Source: Meconema thalassinum (lineage: Eukaryota; Arthropoda; Insecta; Orthoptera; Tettigoniidae). Taken from it: a DNA stretch of 64,000 nucleotides. The stretch lies in NCBI GenBank assembly GCA_946902985.2, contig OX336388.2:369755387-369819386 (forward strand). The letters are read 5' to 3'. The notes beneath the pieces were generated by a model. That model was not told the origin of the DNA, ran no database searches, and was given only the letters and a program-made list of their open reading frames with translations. The translations under genes and the position numbers were made by a program. Below, piece after piece: positions 45,270 to 55,984 of the stretch (its first letter is position 1; every line of letters begins with the position of its first letter).

Positions 45270-47145
45270 GTTACAAAACTGGTAATTACAGTCGATTACC
45301 CAAATGATACGATTACTCTAACGAAGTCAGGGGTGTAACATTGACTGGCTGCAAAAAATGCAGTTAAAGAAACATAACCATGGCATCAGATTGCCATAAC
45401 TAAAGTCTGCAAAGACTTGAAAATCACCCCAGATAGGGTTAAACAAAGTAGCCTAAAAATGACTACAGTCACGTTTAGCAATAGACAGAAATTGACGTTC
45501 CACGACGTCCATCAAGCTGCACCAGGGTTGACCAAAATGTCAGTCCCAAGGGTGACTCACAATCACTGCAAATTAATGGCATCTAATTAGACTAATTACA
45601 TTCCCTACCTACGAAATGGCTGTCACTAAGTTTGGTTAGTTCACAAACTACACTAATCTAACTATACCACCAGAAACTAGAACAAGGAAGGGTGTTCAAA
45701 ACTCACGATATGAAGGAGCCCACACTTAGCTCTCTGTCTAACGACAAGGGTTGAACAAAAGCACCTCTGGCTTTCAGGATTGGCATCGTCCTCATCAGAA
45801 CTTCCATCTTGGTTCTCCCAAAGACCAGGGTTCGGTCTGTCCCTGTAGTTGACATCGTGAATGGACTGGAAATGCCTAGGAAAGGCATCCTCGGTTCCTT
45901 CCTTCTCGTTCGATGTTCTAGAAGTTCCATAATCAAGCTCGTCCCATCCGAGACATCTCCCTCATACCATAATGGTATTAGCCCATGGTCTCGGCCTCGA
46001 ACATGGTGTTGAAAAAGTTGACCACGTGGGCGGTAGAATAAGACTTGTAGTAGCTCATTATTATCACTTGAAAATTACAGTATTCGTCGTAGATATCACA
46101 GGCTTTAAATATAACTGGTAACACAGCCTCTACACTTTGCAGATGTTGATAACAAATGGCCATGCACTGTTCTGCGGTTCCACACGTGTACAGACACTAC
46201 ATTTTCTATCACGTGGCATCCGTGAAATGGGCGTCGTTTTATTACGGATAAATTCACCGTAGCAATTACTATATAATGTACTTTTATTATCAAACTTGTT
46301 TAAAGTAATTATATCACATTTACCTGTATATTTTCGCACCAGGCTCTCGGCCCTCCACAAACACGTGGGTGTAAGAATGTGGTGCTACAGTAATGTCGTA
46401 AATTTCACAATACTTGCCAAATAATTCACTATACAATTCGTGTTGATCACTGCACATCAACAACAGTGATTCGTAGTTCAATTGTGCTCGATGGCACCCG
46501 ATAATGATTCCTCGCTGAAAAGCGGACTGTTTGCCACGTCTAATGCGACGGATATAATAACACGCCTACACAGGGCGGATTCTCCAGACGTAGTGCAAGG
46601 AACTGCGTTCCTCGTGGAAGCAAGTCGTCAAAACTAAGTCGTTGAGCGACTACTTACATTCCTATTTGCGTATCTGCAATGATATTACCTTACCTTAAAG
46701 TGAAAAAACATTCTCCAAAATGTTTCAATAATACTGAATGACGAAATGGAATATTCTGAGTCTCGTAGAAAGATAAAATTGATTAATAAGACCTCAGATA
46801 AATAATTAGCAGACTTCACCAAAGTCAAAAGTGCGATTCTCCGCTACATCAAAGAGAATTGTATAAGCTCTCAGCTTCTCGTAGCTTTCTGGGTGTGTTC
46901 AAAGGTAGTACATCCCATCATAAATGTGGTGTCATGAAAAATATCACATGAACCTTAGCTCAGCGGGTTCAATATATATATTAGTTCAGTATTAAAGATC
47001 CTTTTTGCGGTGATCACAAGTAACCGGTCTAACAAATGAGCATTCGAAAGGAAGAATTACCCGGAGCAGTAACGAATTGCACAATGATTTCATAAATATC
47101 GACTGTTAATAAACAAATGCTTAAACAAATAAACGAGAGGTTAGC
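45270..47145. other. No recognised feature
   Basis: Several short frames, none with a recognisable domain. No repeats stand out. Confidence 0.4.
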
Positions 47146-47147
47146 CG

Positions 47148-47480
47148 CTGCCAGAACTGAGTCGCGTTGAGCGTTGGATAACCCCTGCCTGTGCTGTGAC
47201 CCGTCGAGCCTTGGATAGCCCCTACCAGAACTGTGTCGCGTCGAGCCTCGGATAACCCCTGCAAGATCTGTGTCGCGTCGAGCCTTGGATAGCCCCTACC
47301 AGAACTGTAACCCGTCAAGCCTTAGATAGCCCCTACCAAAACTGTGACCCGTCGAGCCTTGGATAGCCCCTACCAGAACTGTGACCCTTCGAGCCTTGGA
47401 TATCCCCTACCAGAACTGTGACCCGTCATGCCTTTGATAGCGACTGCAATAACTGTGTCGCGTCAAGCCTTACTGTTGGT
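47148..47480 (+). repeat. 37 bp minisatellite
   Basis: Eight to nine tandem copies of a unit reading 'cgtcgagccttggatagccc' then 'ctaccagaactgtg...'. Two variants alternate, 'gtgacccgtc' and 'gtgtcgcgtc'. It is markedly more GC-rich than its surroundings. The 37 bp period shifts frame on every unit. Confidence 0.9.
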
Positions 47481-47898
47481 TGAGGCTAACGCACAACGAC
47501 AATAATTTTGAAATGCGAGATTTCTCGCACACATTCCCGAGTAGTTTTATCTTCGTAAAATATATTATCAGTGCTGCAAGAAGACACTTATCAACAATTT
47601 TACTCCTGCATATTTAATTGTTAGGTTGTTACAGCTAAATTAATGCCCTTTTTTTACAACCACGATAAGAAAAAGGAGTCCTTTTGGGTTGTAATTTTAA
47701 TTTTCGTTTGGTATATACCCTAGGAACATTATTCATCTCACACACGATATCTGAAATTGGACTGGGTTTCAATATGGCTATGTTACTTACAGTAGGTCTC
47801 CAGATATATTTCTTTGAAACTTAATGGCAAAAATGAGGCTTATATTAGAAAGAAAATAAAGGGATTCTGCCTTGTCAATACTTATATTGAACCTACTC

Positions 47899-47942
47899 AC
47901 AGGTACATGTTTCGAAGGTTAACTCCCTCTTCCTCAGCCTGT
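47899..47942 (-). ncRNA. Hammerhead ribozyme motif, minimal type I
   Basis: On the minus strand the order is ACAGG (stem I, 3' strand), CTGAGGA (core CUGANGA), stem II GAGGG/CCTTC with a 6-nt loop, GAAA, a two-base-pair stem III with a 2-nt loop (AC-at-GT), A as the H17 cleavage base, then CCTGT (stem I, 5' strand). All invariant core bases are present and stem I pairs perfectly over five bases. Tiny stem III forms are known from Penelope-like retroelements. Cleavage activity is inferred; a two-pair stem III may need a dimer or flanking contacts. Confidence 0.6.
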
Positions 47943-48844
47943 ACATAAATATCAAATATAAATTACCTTTATAAGAACATACGTTACATGAAATAAAGAT
48001 TTGTGAAATAAATAATGTGAAGTTCAACTGTTTCCGATTCTCCATAGAAGATCTTCTAATTGGATTTCCAGGCCTGGGTGCATTAAAAAGCCGCTGAATC
48101 AGGCCGGTGTTGTGAGTCGCTATTTGGTTGCGTCATAGTTTTCCGAACTAGTCTCTATGCTGCCCTTGGACAACATCATGGCAAAGAAACCATAGAATCC
48201 CTGCAGCAGTGCCATGCCCCGCCGTATATAGTGTGTTTGGGCGTGAACAACAGCAGATCAAAACGTGTCTCGCAAATATCACTCCTTTGATTGTCCAAAG
48301 ACATACTATGGGTGAAGGGAAAGGGAAATTGAGGACGTGAATAAAAACTAAGGAAAAATAAATGTGGATGTTTATGGTGTGTCGGTGTTGGCTGTTGTTT
48401 TGGGGTGGATGAATGCGAAAAATTAGAGATATAATCATCTTTCTAATATATAGTTAGTCAATACGGACCTCAATTACTGACATTATAGAAAAATGAGGCT
48501 ATCTTTTAAATTAACAGGATATGGGCGGGAAAGAGTAAGAGAAGCCAAATATAGAAATAAAGGTAAATATGTCAAACGAGGATATACAATGTATTTTTCA
48601 CAATAAACCGAGGCCAAAGTTAGGCAGTATAGTAGAGTTCATATCTAGCCTTTAAGACCGGTTGTTAGATTAGATGTGGATCTTCATCTTTGCCGTGGCA
48701 GGATGGGTGGTTGGTCAACAATAGTTTGTCAAAGTCCAGAACACTTCAGCGTACACAAACTTTAGTTTACACAACCACTCTTTTATGCTTGTCCACATCC
48801 TTCTAATTATGTGAGGTTTTACAGCCATGTTTCATTCTTTGATC
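47943..48844. other. No recognised feature
   Basis: Adjacent to the ribozyme motif; could include more of the parent retroelement, but I see no RT or GIY-YIG signature. Confidence 0.35.
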
Positions 48845-49049
48845 TACAGGGTGTAACAAAAAGGTACGGCACAAAATGCAGGACACATTCCTCACACGTA
48901 GACGAAGAAATTATGTTATATGAACATGGGTCCGAAAACGCTTTGTTTCCATGGTATACCTCATTGTCTCCAACTTATTAATCATAGGATACACACATGA
49001 ACAGAACGTACCAGCATACCACATGCAACTCTTGCTCACAGGAGATGTT

Positions 49050-49917
49050 CAATATCTGGTCTATAAGTGGGCGATTGAAAATAAAATGAAAATAAACACA
49101 AGAAAATGTAGTCTCTTAAAAGTAGGGAAAGTGCGAAGGCAGGATTTTCAATATAACATTGGCTCGGAAATACTTGTAGAAGAAGATTCTTGCAAATATT
49201 TGGGCGTTCACGTAAGGAATGATATGAAATGGAGTAGTCATGTAGGATGTGTAGTTTCAAAACCTTACAAATCCCTGCACTTTGTAATGAGGGTATTAAA
49301 AGGAAGTAGTACCTCTGCTAAAGAATTAGGCTATTTGTCACTTGTAAGACCTATTCTGGAATATGCCTCGGCGGTTTGGGATCCATATCAAGTAGGGCTC
49401 ATCAATGAGTTGGAAATGGTACAAAGAAAGGCCGCTAGATTTGTGCTCAGTGACTTTAATCCCAGGAGCAGTGTGAGCCGTATGTTAAAGAAACTTGGGT
49501 GGGAATCACTGGAGGCTAGGAGGATGAAATCTAGACTCTGCGCTATGTACAACGCGTATACAAATCAACCAGCATGGGGTGAGCTTAGCAAACGATTGGG
49601 AAAGCCCACTTACATGGGTAGGAGCGATCATCCTTTCAAAGTTAAGGGCCGACCACAGCGAACAAATTATGGTAAATATTATTTTGTAAACCGTCCCATT
49701 GATAACTGGAACTCTCTACCTGCCGCAGTCTTAGAGCCTTTTCCCAAACATATAGGTGTGTTTAAGAAAAGACTGACTATTTGTGTAAATACTCCAGTTT
49801 AATTGTTGTATAATTGTTATTGAATTGTTATGTATAATTATTTATTTGTTATGTATATCCAATTTGCCACCGGGGGACACACCCCCCATTGCAAATAAAT
49901 GAATGAATGAATGAATA
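49050..49917 (+). pseudogene. 5'-truncated LINE (CR1/L2-like), C-terminal polymerase region
   Basis: About 250 residues from the end of a non-LTR reverse transcriptase: NKMKINTRKCSLLKVG, YLGVHVRNDMKWSSHV, SLVRPILEYASAVWDPYQ, LEMVQRKAARFV, MLKKLGWESLEARR and a final W..LP region (DNWNSLPAAVL). The frame is open to its stop at 49800 and has no internal stops, which suggests a fairly recent insertion. The catalytic FADD part is absent by truncation. Upstream residues of the open frame (from ATG 48951) come from the transposon and not the LINE. The 3' end is (TGAA)n, as in L2-type elements. It lies inside the Tc1/mariner-like transposon; only a short 'aatat' duplication is visible. Confidence 0.85.
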
Positions 49918-49990
49918 TGCCCTCCGTGTGCATTGATACATGCATCCACCCGCCGTCTTAGTGAATCTCGGATGCGTTGATGTATCCATG
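49917..49990 (-). pseudogene. Tc1/mariner-like transposase C-terminal remnant
   Basis: The peptide WIHQRIRDSLRRRVDACINA followed by HGGHI is a pattern I know from the C-terminus of an insect DDE transposase family (R.S...R...CI...GGHF). The rest of the catalytic domain is not seen. The LINE insertion cuts it from the transposon end. Confidence 0.6.
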
Positions 49991-50375
49991 GAGTTTTTAA
50001 TAGGTAAATAGGTAATAGGTAAATGTTATCTGGATCAGGTGTACCAACGAGCTTAAACATTACTATAGAGAGGCAGGAGAGCCGCCAGACTGAAGCTACT
50101 TGAAACGGTGTCTGCCATTTTCTCTGGAGTCAAAGGAAAGGGGGAGGAACTATGCCATATGTTGGTATCAGGGCAAGGCATGCTGGAACATTAATAAGAA
50201 ACATATTTACGACAAATTATGAAGTCCAATCACTTCTTAAACATTCAGAATAGTTTCAGGTTATAACAATAGTGCTGTAGGCTATTTACACTCCACAATT
50301 GTAATTACTGTCCCTTAAATAGAATCAGCTTTGTTAAAACTTGTCTCACTTGCCTCTGATTCGAGAGGACTTTTC

Positions 50376-51290
50376 TCAGAGTGCATGATATACTCTGCAA
50401 GTGAAGTAATACTTCAGTATATGCCTTATCAGCTTCACACAATGCGATTCTTCACATGGTTCTACTGCAGTGAATAGGTATTCAAAAGAAGAGAACAAAC
50501 AACAGTTTAACATTGTAAATACCTTTGTCTCTAGTCTGAGCAAGATATTTTTGCAGTTTTTGTCCCAGATATGAACATTATTTCTGAAGAAACATTCTGC
50601 TGTCTTACACAAATATTTAAAGTCATCGGATGGATTATACAATGAGTTGCCCACATCTTTGCATTTTATGAGACCACACTTTGAGTCATTAGGCCTACTC
50701 ATTGTCAGTAGAACAACTAAGCATTCCACACATTTGATTTTCTTACAACACTACCTGCAACATATTCTACCACTTGATCACTGAAAATGGAAAGGGTTTC
50801 AAAACACTCTACATAGTCAAGTTCACTTAGGCCTACATCAGTATTAATTGCAATAGGCTGCATAATGGGAGGACTTAAGATTAGAATATCATCTGTCTTC
50901 ACATTAGCTTTAGGGGCAGGATCAATTTGAGCAATTAAGCATTTCCTATATGGAGCTTTGAATTCTAAGGCATTGGGATTGTTTCTGTTTCCACCCCTAC
51001 TTCTCAAACACGAAAAGAACAATTCTGAATGGTCTTGACTTAACTTACGAGTAAAAATACATTTTAGAATTGAACCTGATTTCCAAAAAAAGTTTCTGCA
51101 AGGCCCTTAACGCTCAAAAGGTCCAAGATAGCAATCCTTTTAGAAGAGTTGTGTAAAGATGTGCCATCAGTAAGTTTCAGATCTTTTAAATAGTCTATAC
51201 ATTTATCTATATTCTGACATGTCACAGATTTATTTGACCTCCTGATAGGTGATTTTGTCCCTTTGTCCCTTCACTGAACTCTTCCCTCCA
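50376..51290 (-). pseudogene. P-element/THAP9-like transposase, C-terminal remains
   Basis: The minus strand has three blocks in the family order: NIDKCIDYLKDLKLTDGTSL followed by SSKRIAILDLLSVKGLAETF; then MFFSCLRSRGGNRNNPNALE and FKAPYRKCLI; then DQVVEYVAGSVVRK. In P-element and THAP9 transposases these correspond to a C-terminal helical segment (FLNDLKT.DG...TGL), the '(L)FS.IR..GG.N.NP' block and the 'EYIAGYV.RK' block before a Cys cluster. The blocks are in different frames (shifts near 51030 and 50720), so it is dead. The THAP zinc finger and the catalytic acidic residues upstream are not seen. Confidence 0.7.
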
Positions 51291-52043
51291 ACGAGTAATG
51301 TTTAAGTTCGTTGCATCCCTCGCAATCAGCTGACTGAATGCTTTGACTCGATGACTCCGGAAAACATGGCGGACGTTCTTTCCAATATCTTCCGCTAAGA
51401 GCGCTGTGAACGGTGGCTTAGCCTCTCTATAGTATCTTTTAAGCTCGTTGAGGTGTACGATGTACTTTTCGTCTGCAATAAACCAAGGCCCGTATTCGCG
51501 GCAGTATTATAGGTGCCGGGACGTCCTCATAAGACCGGGCAGCGCTTAGTTTGAATGGCTTATGGTCCACGCGTGGCGGGGAATGTTCCACGGTCTTTGA
51601 TAGTTGTAGACCCACCTCATTCAATAACGTTCATCTTATTTAGGTTGGCAACACCCCACATAAACACATCACATTGATTCCGCACAGCACATATGAACAG
51701 GGGGAAGAAAAGGGGAAAAAACAGTGTCGTTGAGATAACAGACCATCTCAGTCGACCACACCTGGAGTTATAGTGAACACGAAAACTGCGCGCAGCTCCA
51801 GCAAGGAAGACAACCAGACAAGTAGTAGCCTGTAATATTACATAGTTGATTTTTACAACCATATAATCACTCCAAATTACAAACTCCGGATATCCATCAC
51901 CATTTAGCATTTCACCTAACATCATATATACTGCATGTAGCATACACCGACAGTTGCAGTACCAATACTGCAACTAAATAATTGTACATATTGTAAATAT
52001 TTTCACCTGTATTTTCAAACATAGATTTTATAGCCTAAGTGTA

Positions 52044-52088
52044 ATGAATCTGATGATGATCGCTTGACGATCGAAACTGGTCATCATA
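52044..52088 (+). ncRNA. Hammerhead-like motif, second copy
   Basis: CTGATGA core, stem II GATCG/CGATC with loop CTTGA, GAAA, stem III C-G plus A-U with a 2-nt loop, then GTC as the cleavage triplet. Stem I (ATGAAT with ATCAT) is weaker, needing one bulge. The catalytic core is intact. It lies within the disrupted interior of the transposon at 48847-52467. Confidence 0.5.
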
Positions 52089-52674
52089 GTGTATTTATTA
52101 ATCTCATGTAATTTATTTCAGGATTAGGGCATAGCCCAGCTCTTTTGGGTGCATTCGTGTTGACCGACTGAAAAGCACTAAACTCTTATCCCTGGAGTAT
52201 TGCGTATGGCAACTGGGCAATGTAAAACAAAACACTGGCAGTGCACCTTCGATAATGACAACGTAACCAGACGTAACCAAGAGTGCATGTTCCCCATGAT
52301 TCTAACGTTCTGTTCTTGTGTGTTTCCCATGATTAACGAGCTGAAGAAAATGAGTTGTAACATGGAAACAAAGCGTTTCCGGACCCATGTTCATATAACA
52401 TAATTTCTTCGTCTACGTGTGAGGAATGTGTCCTGCAATTTGTGCCGTACATTTTTGTTACACCCTGTATAGTGTTCTTGATGTTAGATTTACTCTTCTC
52501 CTTCTTCCTCTCCTTCTTAAGTTCGTTTAGGCCTACTGAGGACCATGGGACTCCTTTCGACGCTTGACTAGGGTCCTTTCCTTCTTATCGAGTTGGAAGC
52601 CATTTTTCAGTGTTGCCTTAATCAACAAAATTTAATGCTTTTTCAGTTGGTCAACACGATTGTAATCAATTATA

Positions 52675-53430
52675 ATGTGTGGTTCCGACATGCCTGAGGA
52701 TTTGAATGAGTTTTTGAATGGTAGAGCTATGGACTCCGCCTTGAGGAAAGAATTCATGATGAAAATTAATAAATATAAAACAAAAATACTGGAATGCAGC
52801 CGAAATAAATCAGAAACCTCTATGGACATCAAATTGGCAGGTGAAAAGCTGAAGGAGGAAGGAGACTTCTGTTACTTAGGAAGCAAAATAACCAGTGATG
52901 GACGAAGCAAAGAGGATATAAAAAATAGGTTGGCTCAGGCAAGGAAAGCCTATCTACAAAAAAGGAATCTGTTGACATCGAATATAGATTTAGGTATTAG
53001 GAAGTAATTTTTGAAAGCCTTTGTCTGGAGCGTGGCGCTCTATGGAAGTGAAACTTGGACTATTGGTGCAGCAGAAAAGAGGAGAATTGAAGCATTTGAA
53101 ATGTGGTGTTACAGGAGAATTATGAAGATCAGATGGGGAGATAGGGTGACAAACGAAGAGGTATTAAGACGAGTGGGAGAGGAGAGATGTTTCTGGCGAC
53201 TGTTAATGAACAGAAGAGATAGGTTAGTGGGACACATACTAAGACACCCAGGAATAGCAAGCTTAGTTATGAAAGGAAGGGTTGAGGACGAGAACTGTAG
53301 GGGTAGACCAAGGTTAGAATATGTTAAACAGATTGCTTCGGATGTAGGGTGTGGTAGCTATGTAGAGATGAAACGATTAGCTCAAGACAGGGAGGAATGG
53401 AGAGTTGCATCAAACCAGTCAAAAGGCTGA
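52675..53430 (+). pseudogene. RTE-like LINE C-terminus, one nonsense mutation
   Basis: Encodes the thumb/C-terminal part of an endonuclease-reverse transcriptase: KTKILECSRNKSE, FCYLGSKITSDGRSKEDIKN, then SVALYGSETWTI, RRIEAFEMWCYRRIMKIRW, RRVGEERCFWRLLMNRRDRL, VGHILRHPG and RGRPRLEYVKQI. A TAA at 53005-53007 breaks an otherwise continuous frame after LGIRK. RT motifs upstream, including FADD, are missing by 5' truncation. The 3' end has a (CAA)n tail of about 20 bp. The family call (RTE clade) is from motif recognition. Confidence 0.85.
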
Positions 53431-53455
53431 AGGCTCAAACAACAACAACAACAAC

Positions 53456-54049
53456 GGTTCCTTAATCCTGAAAAAAAAAATCGAATCGTAAGTCTTACTT
53501 AGACAGTATTAACATTTGTGATACGCCTGAAGCCAGTTATTCAGTGTGCTGTATCTACCAGAAATGTGAATTGATGAATTAATTTGTATATGATCAATGA
53601 AGTGGGTTATCGAAGTATTGAATACTACTCTTCAATTGTCTCATAGATTTGTAGTAAAATACGCCTCACCTGCTCTTAATTAGCGGCAGTTGTTGAATAA
53701 CGGCACTGGTATGAGACAGTGACCTTCTCTGTCAATAGCTTGTATTATACTGCTGTGCTATTCCTTTCAATAACCACTGTACAATGGTCACTCTCATTAA
53801 AACTGATCGGTCGCTTTTGTTGTAAAGCATTCCTAATACAAAAAAAATTCACCTGTAGTGCCTTGTTCCATAAAATCAAATACAGTTCATCCAGTGATTT
53901 ATTTCTGACAAAACGCATTGTGACGTACGGGAGTATTCACTATTTAATTCGTAAACTTCTCTATCAGACAGATCGTATTTATACCCAATTATCATTAGGT
54001 TGGAAATATAAAAGAGCTTTGTAGAGATCAGCAACCCTGTGTGAGCGCT
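53456..54049. other. No recognised feature
   Basis: AT-rich DNA between two LINEs. Confidence 0.4.
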
Positions 54050-55350
54050 AGCTCCGTCAGGCAGTGTAACAGAGATTACAGCGAGCTTGTCGTTTTCTGA
54101 TAGTATCTGTGATTTTTTGTGCGGATTGAAAAATTTCATGTGTTTTTTTTTCATCCAAGTTCCATTTTCAAACGTTGGTCCTAGGATTTTTCTGAGAATT
54201 TTCCTCTCTTGTTTCTCGATGCATTTCATTTTGTGACCTGCCCCCAATTATCAGTGTTTCGGATGCATACAGTGCCTCTGGTTTGATGACTGTGTTGTAG
54301 TGCCGTAATTTTGCATTCTTTGAGATACATCTTTTGTTGTATCTGTTCCATGTGATTTTGTAAGCCCTTTGCAATGTAGCAGTTCTTTCTTTGTTAGCTT
54401 CCTGATGTAACCCCGCTGGCTGAATAATTTCGCCTAGATACTTGAATTTGTCAACTTGGGAAATTACTCCGTATTTGGTGATTAGTGGATGATTGTCAAA
54501 TCTTGATTTAGTGCCTTCCATAAACTGCGTCATTTCAAATGATATTTGGAGTCCGGTTCTTGCGGCTATTGCGTGCAATTTTTCTATGGAGTGGATTGCT
54601 CCTTGTCAGTTGTTTGAAAAGAATGTAAGGTCATCGGCGAAAGCTAAGCAATCAAGGTGAATTCTGTCTTTAAAGACGTCTGTCAATGGTTATACCTTTA
54701 GTTTCATTTCTTCATTCACGAATCGCTTTCCAAAACTAAATTGAACATTAATGGGGTTAGTCCATCTCCCTGTCGGACATCAGTTCTGATATCGAAAGGT
54801 CCAGAAATTTCTCCCAAGAACTTAATTTTTGATATTGTGTTGGTCAGAGTTTGTTTAATCGGTTCCCTCGTTTTGCGGTCGACTTGGAATTCCTCTTAAT
54901 ATGTTGAACAGGGTCTGCCGATCTATGGAATCATACGCCATTTTGAAGTCAACAAATGTGATTACCGTTTGTTTTGTTTTGTTTTGCGAATTTGAAGTAT
55001 GGCTTTTAGGTTTAGGATTTGTTCAGCGCAGTATCTCCCTTTTCGGAATCCAGCCTGATAATCTCCGATCAGGTGGTCTGTTTGTTTCTATAATCTATTA
55101 AGTAAGACTTTAGAGAAGATTTTATAGATGAGTGAGAGGAGAGAGATTCCTCTGTAGTTATTGATATCTGATTTGTCCGCTTTCTTGTAAAGTGGGTGAA
55201 TCAATGCACATTTCCAATCCTCTGGAATTTCTTCAGTATACCAGATGTGTCGTACGATTTCTTGAATACTCTGGGCCAGTTGGTCACCACCTATTTTCAA
55301 CATTTCAGCGATTATTCCATCTTCTCCTGGTGCTTTGTTGTCTTTTACAT
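54050..55350 (-). pseudogene. LINE reverse transcriptase, degraded
   Basis: On the minus strand: KDNKAPGEDGI (RT start), EIPEDWKCALIHPLYKK, NYRGISLLSLIYKIFSKVLLNRL, then after frameshifts CLAFADDLTFFSNN (catalytic A/C-type FADD), QISFEMTQFMEG, KYLGEIIQPAGLHQEANKER, YNKRCISKNAKLRHYNTVIKPEAL and ERKILRKILGP. That is the order of a non-LTR RT and its thumb. Several shifts and stops are present. A poly(T) tract and short 5' flank suggest truncation before the endonuclease. It runs opposite to the two neighbouring LINEs. Confidence 0.8.
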
Positions 55351-55979
55351 TTATGATTATAACAGTATTATTATACTATTATTATTACTGCTAAGAATCA
55401 CTCAACGTACTCCGTAATGCTCAAAATCTTCATAATATTGTTTCTGCTCCGTATTAATCTACAGACCTTTAGCTTTCTAACAGTATACTGAATAATATAT
55501 GTTATTCATATCGCATTCCTGAGGCCACTTTCCTTGTATCTTCCCACAATAGTGCGTCCTATTAGCAAACCCACCAAAGTACATTTCCGAAATTAAAAGT
55601 TTATACTGTAATATTATAGTGCAGAAGTGACATTAAAAGGCTGAGCCATCTCCTTTACTAGACAAGATGGCAGCTGGTCTCTCATTCTGACCTATATTTC
55701 ACTAATTTGAGTATGTTGCATGCAATATAGCTTACTGATACAAAGAATATGAACTTTGTATGAAATGAACTTTGGTTGAAATATACTCCAGTGAAAAAAT
55801 CGTTTAGTGAAAGTCATTATATGATAAGGCGTTGTATCTAAATCAATTGATAACGTTCAAGGTCATATTTGGCCCCGTTGTTATTGCTTTGGTCTTTCAC
55901 CCGGCCGGCTAGGGTTCTAGTCCTAGCTGAGTTGTATTTTTTGCTAGATTTGTATATATATTGTGGTTTGAGAGGATAG
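55351..55979. other. No recognised feature
   Basis: No domain or repeat signature seen. Confidence 0.4.
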
Positions 55980-55984
55980 AAATT

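Larger units (their letters stand above)
48847..52467 (-). mobile_element. Tc1/mariner-like transposon, multiply interrupted
   Basis: The ends are inverted and flanked by TA: left TA + CAGGGTGTAACAAAAAGGTA, right, reversed, TA + CAGGGTGTAACAAAAATGTA. The inverted similarity extends for about 165 bp per side ('cacattcctcacacgtagac', 'gttatatgaacatgggtccg'). A C-terminal transposase remnant on the minus strand (49917-49990) fits this family. The interior also holds a LINE and P-element-like sequence, so the body is a patchwork. Confidence 0.7.

Noticed and set aside
48951..49050. N-terminal 33 residues of the 283-codon frame
   Set aside because: These residues come from the transposon end; the LINE begins only after ~49050.
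51290..51620. Minus-strand peptide EYGPWFIADEKYIVHLNELKRYY resembling an integrase C-terminal (GPY/F) module
   Set aside because: Only ~25 residues match the pattern, it is bounded by stops, and it sits beside P-like sequence. I could not decide its family.
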